Part shown: one piece after another, positions 13,201-22,557 of the stretch
Layout: each line of letters opens with the position of its first letter
How positions within the stretch are numbered: position 1 is the first letter of the stretch
Assembly: GCA_013400115.1 (NCBI GenBank)
Contig: VXBP01000405.1
Coordinates: 59,290 to 123,289 of the forward strand
Reading direction: 5' to 3'
From: Rhinopomastus cyanomelas
Lineage: Eukaryota > Chordata > Aves > Bucerotiformes > Rhinopomastidae
Length of the DNA: 64,000 bases
Position numbers and translations under genes: made by a program
Notes under the pieces: generated by a model
The model's database searches: none
The model's input: the letters and a program-made list of their open reading frames with translations, nothing else
What the model was told of the DNA's origin: nothing

Positions 13201-16200
13201 CAGCATAAAAGAGTTCTTCCATTGTTTTGTTGTAAGCAGTTTTGGAAAAGTGCTAAATAAGGGCATGCTTTATCCTAGGAATGTTTCAAATATGACAAGG
13301 AAGTAAGGGAAGCTGATAGATACAGTCTGTAAATAGATCCTGCATTTCCTTTACTCTTTTTGACTGAAGTTCCATGGACTTAATGCCAAATGCAGTTACC
13401 AAGCCTCACTGAGTATTAAAAGATTTCTTAGTCACAAGTTACAACCAAACTGCAGTTACTGACTTGGCAATGACAGTTCTGTATGATTAAGGGCTGCAGG
13501 ACATAATCCTGTTTTTCTTGTGTTCTGTAAAATTGTGTGGAAAATGTCAGTGCAAGACAGGCTCACATTCTGTAACTGGTACAAAAATGGAAATGTAATG
13601 CCGATGACACAGAGTGTAACTGCCTTGTGATTGGGAGGCCTGGGGAGGAAACAATGACAAAAGACGATGGAAAGATCACCATTAACTAAAAGACTCTGAT
13701 TCATTAAGGAAAAGAAGGATGGGAAGCTTTAAAGTGGCTACCCAGCAGATAGGAGCACGTGGGAGGCAGGGGTGGGTGCCAGCTGAAACTTGAGCATTTT
13801 CTCTAGTACCTAGACATCCTTCTCTGGACATGTTTTAAACCCGCCTGGGTATGTTCCTGTGCAGCTTGGTCTTGATCCTGCTCTGGGAGGGGGATTAGAC
13901 CTAGATGATCTTCCAAGGTCCCTTCCGATCCCTGATGTTCTGTGATTCTGTGATTGTTTCTCTCTCTGCACTGGCAAAATTAGCTTTGTGTCATTTCTTT
14001 TGAGCCTCTCCTGCCAGTTTTTCCATCTGTACAATGCAGAACTAATGGATGTGTGTTATATGCACACATACTGTGTCATGTTTTGAAATAGATCTGCACG
14101 CACAGTATGTTATCTCTGGTTTTTGGACCACTGTCTGATGGACCTGTGTAGGCCTGTGGGCTTTGGCAGCCCCTTGTCTCATTTCGGTTTGTGTAGAGGC
14201 TGAAATTCTTTACCTTTTTATACAGGCTGGCTTCTTGAGTCTAGGAATCCAGTGATGCCAAATAAATGATCTGTGTCTGATTAGAGGGCAGTTAAGGTGC
14301 TACCCATATCAGGAAAACATGACCTCAGACTAGCATCTTTGTGGACATGGTGCTAGTGTACTTTCTTTGGAAACATAAAGCATCCAAGTAATTGGTCTTA
14401 GTGTGGAACATTTATCAAGATTTTCTTACATCAAAAGTGGTGCTGCTTCTTATACACATAAAGCTCCATCTGTAGAATTAGTTAGGGCATGTCCAAATAT
14501 TTATTTTCTGTGGTTTTGCTGCTGAATAATATTGATTTTTTTGCCTTGGCTAAAATGAGACTTTTTTGCAAAAAAACCCCAAACAACAGCAACTCACCTC
14601 CACAAAGCAACCCCTCCCCCAGACTCTCCCAAACCACATTAATGAATTAATGTGACAGGGAATGTTTACTGCATTACTTCCATTCCCAAGGAGATTTAAT
14701 AGATGATATTCTTCTAACAAGGCTTGTGTTTTAAAATGAGAATGAGTCACTAGTGAATGAACTCATATAATGTCAGTACAGAGAGAGAATATAATCTGCT
14801 TGTAGCTCTCGAGCGTCTTCTAGTAGTAGGCATCACTGGACTTTTCTTAAAATGCATGGATCCCATCTGTATTCACTCATTTCAGGAGTTCTCATCACCA
14901 TCACATTCTGTGAAGCCAAACCAATCCCTCACAGATGATGTTTTTCCTCAAAGTCGTTATAGATGAGCGTAAATTGGAGTGGATGGGGAAGATGAATGTT
15001 CCCTTTCCCAACTAGCTTCTCAGCTGCTCAGTCCCTCTCTGGAATCCCTTCTTTGCAGGGCCCCAGTTCTTATCTACAGCTAAACAGATTGTTTCTTCCA
15101 AACTCAAAGCAACTACCAAGTCAGTCAGTGAAAACCAGGAAACCAAAACATTAAATAACAAACTGTAAAGATTGTGCTTAGACACAAGTTCTTACTTTGC
15201 TGTTTGTGTGTCCCATCTGCACTTTTCATTAGCCGAAGTGGTACGGGCAGCACACTGTGAAAGTGCAAAAGTAGCTGTCAGAAGGTTGGGGGTTGTTTAT
15301 TTGCAAGATATGGACAAAGACTCTGCTGGCATCTCATCCCTTTCATGTGTGTAAGGTAGTGTAAAGCTAACAAAGTTATAGGTATTTTTAATAAACTTTG
15401 GCAGGAGTAATTGTAGAATTTTTTCCAGGTGGCCTTGCTCCAGAATGAAAGTTTGGAAAAGAACAAGAGTATACAAACTTTACATAATCAGATTTGTAGC
15501 TTTGAAATAGAAATTGAAAGACAGAAGGAAATGCTGCGGAATAATGAATCTAAAATACTTCATTTACAGGTAAGAAATTTAGATTCTCCCCATTAAAGCG
15601 GACATGGTAGTAGCTTCTTTTCTGTGCCATTACACTTGTGAAGTGAGGTGCTGGTTTGTTGGAGTAGGTTACTTCACTAAAACACAACAGTTGCCTAGCG
15701 TGTGCCAAAACAGCACTCCCTATTCAAAAAAGGAAAAGATTGGAAACAAACTTACCTCCTTTTGATTTGGATGACAAGATTAGCATCTTAGAACTGTCAT
15801 TTATGTATAACGTGTATTTACTTGCTAGTGTTTGATCTCACTCATTATTAATATTTTTTTAAGTCTGGTGTGGATTTAGTTCAAGCATACACAATGCATT
15901 TGAATTAACTTTTTAAAAACCTTGCTTCTGTTGTCCTTCTGAGGAAAGTGTATCTAATTATTCCTCTATCAGTAGATCTGAGATTCTTATTCTGTGGTCT
16001 GAATCACCTGAACAACAAGCTATTGTCAAACTAGAAATCCTCTGGGTGCTTTAGCTTGGTGCTTGGCCCAGCTGAAATTCTTTGTATTCAGTGCTGACTT
16101 GGAGTGTGGATGCTGGGCATTTATGATACTCACCACAGTTAGGGAAACCTCAGGAAACAGCAATTGTGGAGGTATCATTTACACGTTATTTTAGTCTGTC

Positions 16201-19200
16201 TGCTGCTGGAATGTCAGCATCCAGCTTAAAGGAATGTAAATAAAACTGTCCTTTTCACTTAGTCAGTTATTTCCACTTCACGCGATAAACTGCAGACGTT
16301 GATAGCCAAAGAAGATGCACGTATCCAAACTAAAGTATGGCTGAAGCGAGAAGCTAGCAAGTTCAAGAACTCGAAGCCTTGAGACCCTCAGTGTTAGTTA
16401 ATAAGGAAACCTTTAAGTTTGACAACAGCAATGTTTCTCCTTATAGCACACACTTCTTTCCATGTTCTGCCCATGTAGTAACTGGTTTAGCCTGCCCTAG
16501 TGTCATTTGGTCTGATGATAGGCTGGGTTATGGCTGCATGCTGACACTATTGCATTCAACACTAGGAAGCTCATCCTTGTATGTATTGATATTGCTGATT
16601 GAATCTGCCAGGAGGTAAGTTAATTTATAAGCCTGGGGCATTTACAGGTGCTGTCTCAATAACCAGTCATGAGAGGGGAAATGGAAAAAACAGAGCAGAG
16701 GTTTTCATTATTTTCTTGATGGCAGATTGCAACATCTTTGATTTTCTCAAGCTGTTAGTGCTAGAAAAATCAGTTATAAGAGAGTTTGTCTAGAAAAAAA
16801 TCCCCACAAAACACTGTGGTGGGCAGGTTCTAACAGGTGGCTTTTTATTTTTATTCCTTCCTGGATGATATGATTAGCCTCTCGCTGTTGCCTACCAACA
16901 GTTGAAGGAACTAGATACATGTTATGAACCTTCTGGGTTGTGTTGAGCATCCATGGCTGTACAAGAGCCATAGGTATTTATAGTGTAGAGTTAGCCAGTT
17001 CAGGACTGGACAAGCAACATTTGTGTAGTCGTCCAAATCGTACAAACACTAGTAATTTTTAGTACAGTTTCAGTGTCAGTGGCCAAATTGACTTGGGAAC
17101 AGTTGTTCCCTGACTGGCATCATCTGCATTGGGAGATGTTTAACACACATAGTGTACATGCATCAAAGGTGTCTGGACACTGGCAGGAACCTCAGCCTTG
17201 ATGCATTGATTCAGAGTAGATTTCTAGATGTCTAGGAAGAGTGCGCTTACCAAGAGATTGCATGATACTTTTCCAACTGCTGTCCTGTGGCAAGGAACTT
17301 TACCATCCAGTATCCAGTCTTTCTGATGAGTACATATTGATAAGACAAGTCTTAAGCTGAGTGTGGACGTGAGGTACTTAAAAGCATAAGAAACTATGAC
17401 CTTGGAAATATGAACCTATTAGATTGGTAATCATTCCTTCAGAGGAGGACGATGTATGGTTGGTTTCTCCTGTAAAGGAGTACTTTCAGTTCCTTTTCTA
17501 GAGTATTCTTTAGCTTTTTGCTATTGCACTATCAAGTTGCAATGGAGAAGCCCATTAGGAGCGTCTGAGAGAGAACTGCAGATGCAGCTTTCTTCAGTTC
17601 CTTATGACAATTTCTAAGTTCTTTTAGTAATAATAGTACTAGAGTGCTGGGAATTGTTTATTAGAAGTACCAAGCAAATCCCAGAAGAAAAATAACATCA
17701 AGACGACCCCTGAATGGCTTGCCAGGCATATAACTCTGGATTAATGATGTGGAGAGGTCAGTAACTGGAATAAAAAGTGCGTTCAGAAAATTGATATCTA
17801 ATTGAAAATTTATGAGTACGGTGCGAAACATCTGTGTGCTTTCTAATGGAATAATTTGAGTGAAAATCTCCACTCCTGTGTTAAATTCAGATTTAGTACA
17901 TCAGTATCTCATAGCATGAGGGAAGTTGACTCCCTGTAGGGTAAAAAAGGTAAGAGATCCCGCTGCTTTTTAAGAAAGACATACACATCTATTTTAATTA
18001 TTCTGTATTGCTTGAGTTCTCATGAAAATGTACAGGAGATAAAATACTACCTGTTGGCCAACATGCAGCAGAAGCAGCTAAGAAGCAGAATTGGCTCTAC
18101 ATCTATAAAGGTAGAATGTTGCACACAGGTTAATGGAGAAAAATTGGTTCCTGGTAACAAACTTTGTTAAACTTCTCCCAGAAGAATACCATACAATTCT
18201 TCTGTGTCTCTACCACTGTGCAGGTTCCTCTAAACACTAACATGTGTTAGTGCCAAGAGGTCCTAGTTGGAAATGAGAGCGTGTCTTTGTGAGGTGCTGT
18301 ATGAGCCCAGGGCCGTTTTATTGTTCTTACCTTGGAGAGTTATTTTGTGTGAGCAGGGGGGAAAGGTCAGACTTGGGCACTTTCGGTTTACTTCTCCTTG
18401 TTAATTGTGAATTAATGGATTAGTCTTGTGGCTCTGCTCTTACAACATTCATTCAGGCCATTCCATGGTGCATTTTCTTTCACACGCGCAGCTAACAACC
18501 CTTCCCTGTTTCATCTTCTGATTACATCAGTCCAGGTGAAAGGCTGCGACACTGTTGGTAGCTGATGATTAGTATGTCCAGCCTGGCATTTAAGATTCAG
18601 TACACATCTTTCCCTCACAAAGTCATAATTTTGCCAGTGAGAGATATAACCTTACTCTTAAACATCAACATAGAAAAAAATAGTTAATCTTGGAGTATGT
18701 TAAATGATTCAGCGGGTTTGAGACACAGTGAAATAAAACATTTTTAACAAGGTTTTGCTAGCTGGATGATCAGTTAGACAGGCTTCAATTACTTGTTGCA
18801 GACTTAAACTATTAATGAATCCTCATGATTAAAAGCAAATGCCAAAAAGGGGAAATGAAGGTTGCATCAGGCAGAAACGTTTTCCCCATCATTGGGGAAT
18901 AGTGAAGCCATATGGCTAGACCAGAAGGCAAATGCAAAATAACTTGAATAACTTGATTTTTCTCTTTCTGTACTCCGCTCCTACTTTTTCTTCTGGAGTG
19001 AAAACTCATTTTTACACGTGTTGGCACTGTATGATGCTAAACTATAGCTTTGGAGTTTTAACTGTAGGTGGTAGCAAAAGTAGTTTCTTGTCTCGTGTGT
19101 GTGTGTTACCACTTGGACTTCACAACCGGTTTTGGGGTTCTGGCTAAAATTCCTGCTAGTCCAGATTAGCCACTAATGTAAAGTGTTATGTATCTTGTGT

Positions 19201-22200
19201 CAGATTTGAGGTAGACTGGGAAATACGTTGGCCTTTACGCTGGTAATATACTGAGGTGTTTGCAGGGTCCATTTTCAGAGAATACAGGCTTCTCTAAATA
19301 GTCTTTGCTTGAGTGCTGCATTTTGCGCCTTTCCAAAATCAACAGGTTTCTGAAAGGGTGGCAATTTTAAAAATGCTTAACAGGACAGAAGTGGTAGTTC
19401 TGATTATACTCTTGAGGGCTTCAGCTATGGCTGTGGGCACATGAGAAGTTAGGCTGTGATAACTGATTTATGTGAGCTTGGAGCTTGCTGATGACCTCGT
19501 GTCTGCTTATGTACCTACTCCTGTTCCATGTGTGGTAGAGTACTGATGTATTTCAGAAGGAGTAAGTTATTTTGCCTTTACCCAAAATTAAACACGTGCA
19601 CATGGGCAGCCACTCGATTCACACCATGGTAAGTTTTTGTGCCCAGACTTTGTTGCTTAAGTACTCTGACATGAAAACCAACAAATATCACCCTGTAATA
19701 TCAACAGAGATCACAACTAGTGTTCCTACATTAAAAGGTGTGGTTTTTTACAAAAAATAAATTGGACAAGAACACGCTAGCAGTTCCTTGTTTAAAATGT
19801 GTTGACAGCTCCGATAGTGCTCCAGTGTCTATCTCTGCAGCACTGAAGGTGTCTGCAAGCGTTTGATATGTACTCGGGCTATTTCTATGAACTTTCAAGG
19901 TTTGCTTTATTAAACTGTTTCACGAGGGAAGCTTGTGTGTATTGGAAATGCGTCTCGTTGTCAATATATAATCCTTGTTTCATTTGCCTAAACTCCTGTC
20001 ATTTTGTTATTTTAACTTGTAACTTACTGTTTTATAAAGCGAGTGATAGACAGTCAAGCGGAGAAACTAAAAGAGCTGGACAAAGAAATCCGTCCCTTCC
20101 GGCAGAACTGGGAGGAGGCTGATAGCATGAAGAGCAGTGTGGAATCCCTTCAGAACAGAGTGACAGAGCTGGAAAGTGTTGATAAAACTGCAGGGCAAGG
20201 AGCTCGAAATACAAGTAAGTGTAAGCATGGCAGACTGAAATACCCAGCAGACTTGTCAGGAGAACAACGTTGTCCTCTGAATGGCAGTCCCATTGTGATA
20301 TTTACGTGGAAGTATCAACAATGTTGGTTTTTCTGTTTTGTTTGTTTTTTTGTGAAAAGGAAATGTGTAATCCCTGTGGTGGTGATGTAGCTTTGCTTCC
20401 ACACAGTTTCTTCAGACTGATTCCTGTCCTTCATTTCGTTTTCCACACCCTTGTCTTGATTACGGTGTTAATTCATTAGTTTCTCAGTTGATCTTTGTCA
20501 GCTAACAGCTTTCAGCAGCTTCTCTGTAGTCTCAATATATTAACAAGTAATCCTCTATTACTCTTGCCCCTCCATGAACAGCTCACCAGTATGGTTATCC
20601 ACCTGAAACCACCTGTACCAATACCTGTTAGAGGTGTATTGGATCCAGTGAAACCTTAAGTCTGCTAGTGTCATGCGTTCTGAATAAAAGAACACGGTGA
20701 AAACTGGAGTGTAGCAAGATAGTGTAGGTGCTATGTAGGTGTTTGTAATTAATTACCCTGTGATAATACAGACCATTTAAACAGGTCTGTATAAAACAAT
20801 CCTGCCTTATTCATTTATCTGCTCCTCAGTGTTTTATATTGATCAATCTTGCCAGTGTGCAAAGGTAAACATTTTCATGTGAGGGAAAGGAGTCGTTAGA
20901 AACAGCCCTTCCCCCTAAAGCTCCAAACTAAGAAACCATATAATATATAGAGCTAAGCTTGAATTTTCTGTTCTTTACTGATGAACTTCAGTCCTGGTAA
21001 CAGCACTGCACTGCTGAGACTTGTGTCTAAGAATATTCTGAGCGATCAGTGGAGCCTCTGAATTTCAGAGGCATTATGTAGGAATTGTGACCACTTCCAA
21101 GGTCTTCACTGCTAATAGCAATCTACAGATAGTGCTGCCAGGCAAGACTTGTATTGATGATTTGAATATCTGACTTGTACTGCGCGTGTGCTTAACACCT
21201 ATGTTTGTAAAACAAAAATTCCAGGTAACCTAGATCAGGGGTCCTCAAACTTTTTAAACATGGGGCTGATTCCCTGTGCTCAGACCGTGTCGGGGGCCGG
21301 AGACTGGTCCTGCAGTAGGCAGGAAGCGGCAAACTGCGGCCGCTCAGTGGGGGGTGGGGGGGTGTGTACCGACGGACCCACAGGCCGGATTGGGTGCCCT
21401 GGTGGGCCATATACGGCCCACGGGCCGGGGTTTGAGGACCCGTGACCTAGATGCTGGCTGGCAAACTGTTTTCTGTTGAAATTGCTTCATAGTGGCTGAA
21501 CGCGCCCTGGTTCTCAAGCAAAGTGGTTTAGTTTGTGGTAGCATCTCTGGCAACTGATTTTTATGATGTTACGATTTTGATTTATTGATTTTAGAAAAAG
21601 ACCCACGTTTCTCACCCCCATGTTTCTGATTTTCTAACAGGCTTACTAGAGACACAGTTGAGCAGGCATGATCAGATGCTGAGCGTTCATGATATTCGTC
21701 TGGCTGACATGGACCTCCGGTTCCAAGTTCTAGAAACTGCCAGTTACAACGGAGTATTAATTTGGAAAATTCGAGACTATAAACGTCGGAAGCAAGAGGC
21801 AGTCATGGGAAAGACTCTGTCCTTGTACAGCCAACCCTTTTATACTGGATACTTTGGCTACAAGATGTGTGCCAGAGTTTACCTTAACGGAGATGGCATG
21901 GGAAAGGGGACGCACTTGTCGCTGTTTTTTGTCATAATGCGTGGAGAATACGATGCGTTGCTTCCTTGGCCGTTTAAACAGAAAGTGACTCTCATGCTGA
22001 TGGATCAGGGACCGTCTCGACGCCACTTGGGAGATGCTTTCAAGCCAGATCCAAACAGCAGCAGTTTCAAGAAGCCAACTGGAGAAATGAACATAGCGTC
22101 TGGCTGCCCGGTCTTTGTGGCTCAAACTGTTCTAGAGAATGGAACGTATATTAAAGACGATACTATTTTTATTAAAGTGATAGTGGATACTTCGGATCTA

Positions 22201-22212
22201 CCAGACCCCTGA
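1151..22212 (+). CDS. TRAF3: TRAF3, TNF receptor-associated factor 3 (3' eight coding exons; 5' part outside window)
   Basis: TRAF3 is a cytoplasmic adaptor and RING-type E3 component. It restrains non-canonical NF-kB through NIK turnover and supports type I interferon signalling from MAVS/TLR adaptors (family knowledge). Coding segments seen: 1151-1255, 2132-2299, 6338-6418, 9042-9116, 10845-10937, 15429-15569, 20040-20214, 21641-22212. All have GT-AG borders and they join in one frame to 469 residues plus a stop. That equals human residues 100-568 exactly in length as I recall the family. Order of domains: two TRAF-type zinc fingers (about 135-249), coiled coil (about 267-338), MATH/TRAF-C (about 415-560). 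The first six exons are all phase 0. The start codon and RING domain are upstream of base 1, so the gene is cut by the window and not truncated biologically. Identity to mammalian TRAF3 is very high, near complete in the C-terminal half. Confidence 0.97.
1256..2131 (+). other. TRAF3: TRAF3 intron
   Basis: 876-base intron with GTAAGT donor and TTTCAG acceptor. No recognisable repeat or gene. Confidence 0.85.
2132..2299 (+). CDS. TRAF3: TRAF3 exon: TRAF-type zinc finger 1
   Basis: 56 codons, phase 0 at both ends, equivalent to human residues 135-190, so this exon coincides with the first TRAF-type zinc finger. Cys/His ligand candidates are visible in FEELPC, DCKEK, DHVEK and CKYRE. The acceptor is TCTTTCAG and the donor GTGCGG, which is a weaker donor than those of the neighbouring exons. 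The frame stays open into the intron on both sides, so the exon limits rest on splice signals and homology. Confidence 0.95.
2300..6337 (+). other. TRAF3: TRAF3 intron
   Basis: About 4.0 kb, AT-rich with a slightly GC-richer stretch near 4500-4830. No repeat family recognised and no ORF I can support. Confidence 0.85.
6338..6418 (+). CDS. TRAF3: TRAF3 exon: start of zinc finger 2
   Basis: 27 codons, phase 0 at both ends, human residues 191-217. It starts KHEDTDCPC and contains SCPHKCS, giving the first metal ligands of the second TRAF zinc finger. The acceptor is CTCCGTAG and the donor GTAAGA. Skipping would be frame-neutral. Confidence 0.95.
6419..9041 (+). other. TRAF3: TRAF3 intron
   Basis: About 2.6 kb of AT-rich sequence. 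TG/TA-rich simple stretches lie near 8340-8360 and 8855-8890. No gene seen. Confidence 0.85.
9042..9116 (+). CDS. TRAF3: TRAF3 exon: zinc finger 2, 25-codon cassette
   Basis: 25 codons, phase 0 at both ends, human residues 218-242. It includes HLSEC and CSFKRYGC. The acceptor is CCTATTGCAG and the donor GTCAGT. This corresponds to the segment absent from a known 543-residue human isoform, so the bird gene keeps the cassette architecture. Whether the short form is made here cannot be seen from DNA. Confidence 0.95.
9117..10844 (+). other. TRAF3: TRAF3 intron with TA/TG-rich simple sequence
   Basis: About 1.7 kb. A TATA/TGTA-rich low-complexity tract occupies roughly 10010-10080. Nothing else supported. 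Confidence 0.85.
10845..10937 (+). CDS. TRAF3: TRAF3 exon: junction of zinc finger 2 and coiled coil
   Basis: 31 codons, phase 0 at both ends, human residues 243-273. It starts GTNQQIKAHE, a His-containing end of the zinc finger region, and runs into the helical LLKEWSNALE stretch. The acceptor is TTGCCACAG and the donor GTATAT. Confidence 0.95.
10938..15428 (+). other. TRAF3: TRAF3 intron with one CR1 fragment
   Basis: About 4.5 kb. It holds a short CR1 3' end near 13838-13957 and a stretch with unusually long ORFs on both strands at 12557-13266, which I could not assign to any family. Confidence 0.8.
13838..13957 (+). mobile_element. CR1 LINE 3'-end fragment
   Basis: CR1 3' UTR signature: GATCCTGCTCTGGGAGGGGG, then ATGATCTTCCAAGGTCCCTTCC, then an ATTCTGTGATTCTGTGATT tail. 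It is 5'-truncated, as most CR1 copies are. Sense orientation within the TRAF3 intron. Confidence 0.85.
15429..15569 (+). CDS. TRAF3: TRAF3 exon: coiled-coil (TRAF-N) part 1
   Basis: 47 codons, phase 0 at both ends, human residues 274-320. It is rich in Leu, Gln and Glu with heptad-like spacing (LLQNES, SLEKNKS, FEIEIERQKE) and mediates trimerisation in the family. The acceptor is TTTTTTCCAG and the donor GTAAGA. Confidence 0.95.
15570..20039 (+). other. TRAF3: TRAF3 intron with a cryptic terminal-exon candidate
   Basis: About 4.5 kb, AT-rich. A possible alternative terminal exon or decayed coding fragment lies at 16263-16382 and has its own entry. No other feature recognised. Confidence 0.8.
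16263..16382 (+). other. Cryptic in-frame terminal exon candidate in TRAF3 intron
   Basis: An acceptor-like CCTTTTCACTTAG precedes 39 codons open in phase 0, the same phase as the end of the TRAF3 exon at 15569, then TGA. The peptide is charged and helix-like (RDKLQTLIAKEDARIQTK, KREASKF). It shows only faint similarity to the next real exon (VI, KL, L, W and EA in similar order). It could be a diverged exon duplicate, a fragment of a decayed retrocopy, or chance. A different frame stays open just after the stop (from 16379), which would also fit a frameshifted fragment. Confidence 0.25.
20040..20214 (+). CDS. TRAF3: TRAF3 exon: coiled-coil (TRAF-N) part 2
   Basis: 58 codons plus one base, human residues 321-378. 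It begins RVIDSQAEKLKEL and continues to the LESVD segment before the MATH domain. The acceptor is the pyrimidine-poor TTTATAAAG, which is weak. The donor is a strong GTAAGT. It ends in phase 1; the split codon reads AGC (Ser) with the next exon, where human TRAF3 has Gly. Confidence 0.95.
20215..21640 (+). other. TRAF3: Last TRAF3 intron carrying a hAT-type MITE
   Basis: 1.4 kb, donor GTAAGT and acceptor TTTCTAACAG. It holds the 209-bp element described separately. Remaining sequence is ordinary AT-rich intron. Confidence 0.85.
21236..21444. mobile_element. 209-bp non-autonomous hAT-like DNA transposon (MITE)
   Basis: The ends are CAGGGGTCCTCAAAC and the inverse of CACGGGTCCTCAAAC, a 15-bp terminal inverted repeat with one mismatch. 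They are flanked on both sides by the same 8 bases, ACCTAGAT (21228-21235 and 21445-21452). An 8-bp target duplication plus CAG-starting ends is typical of the hAT superfamily. The interior is GC-rich with CGGCC motifs and has no transposase. The intact duplication and near-perfect ends suggest a fairly recent insertion. Family name not assigned. Confidence 0.85.
21641..22212 (+). CDS. TRAF3: TRAF3 last coding exon: MATH/TRAF-C domain and stop
   Basis: The exon encodes the split codon, 189 residues and TGA at 22210-22212, equivalent to human residues 379-568. It contains the whole MATH domain: NGVLIWKIRDY, FYTGYFGYK, GTHLSLFFV and the ASGCPVF segment. In the family this beta-sandwich binds receptor and adaptor peptides of CD40, BAFF receptor, LTBR and MAVS type. 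The domain is nearly identical to mammalian TRAF3. One visible difference is Pro where human has Ser in the DQGxSRRHLG loop. The acceptor is TTTCTAACAG. Confidence 0.98.
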
Positions 22213-22551
22213 CATACGATGTGGGAGGCAGATTAAACAGAAGACAACTCCGTTTGGGGGTTTTGTATCAGTTTGTCTTCAATCAGAGGTCCTAAAGCTC
22301 ACAGAACCAACCACCTTGTGGAACAGATGGAAGAGTTTTGAAGGCATAACTGCATAGGGTCCAATTGCGAAAGTAGCAACACATTAAGAAATCATACCAT
22401 GGTATATTTTTTTAATAGAACTAGCAACACTTAAGCTCTGATGAATCACTTACCCGCCATGAGGGTAATGATTGTGGTCAGAGAGGATTTTTTTTTAACT
22501 TATTAACGATCTAGTCAATTGGAGGTGAAAAGACATATACAGTATGTGCTG

Positions 22552-22557
22552 AATAAA
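22552..22557 (+). terminator. TRAF3: Proximal TRAF3 poly(A) signal candidate
   Basis: Canonical AATAAA about 340 bases after the TRAF3 stop codon. Use would give a short 3' UTR. Downstream GT-rich support is modest. Confidence 0.45.
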
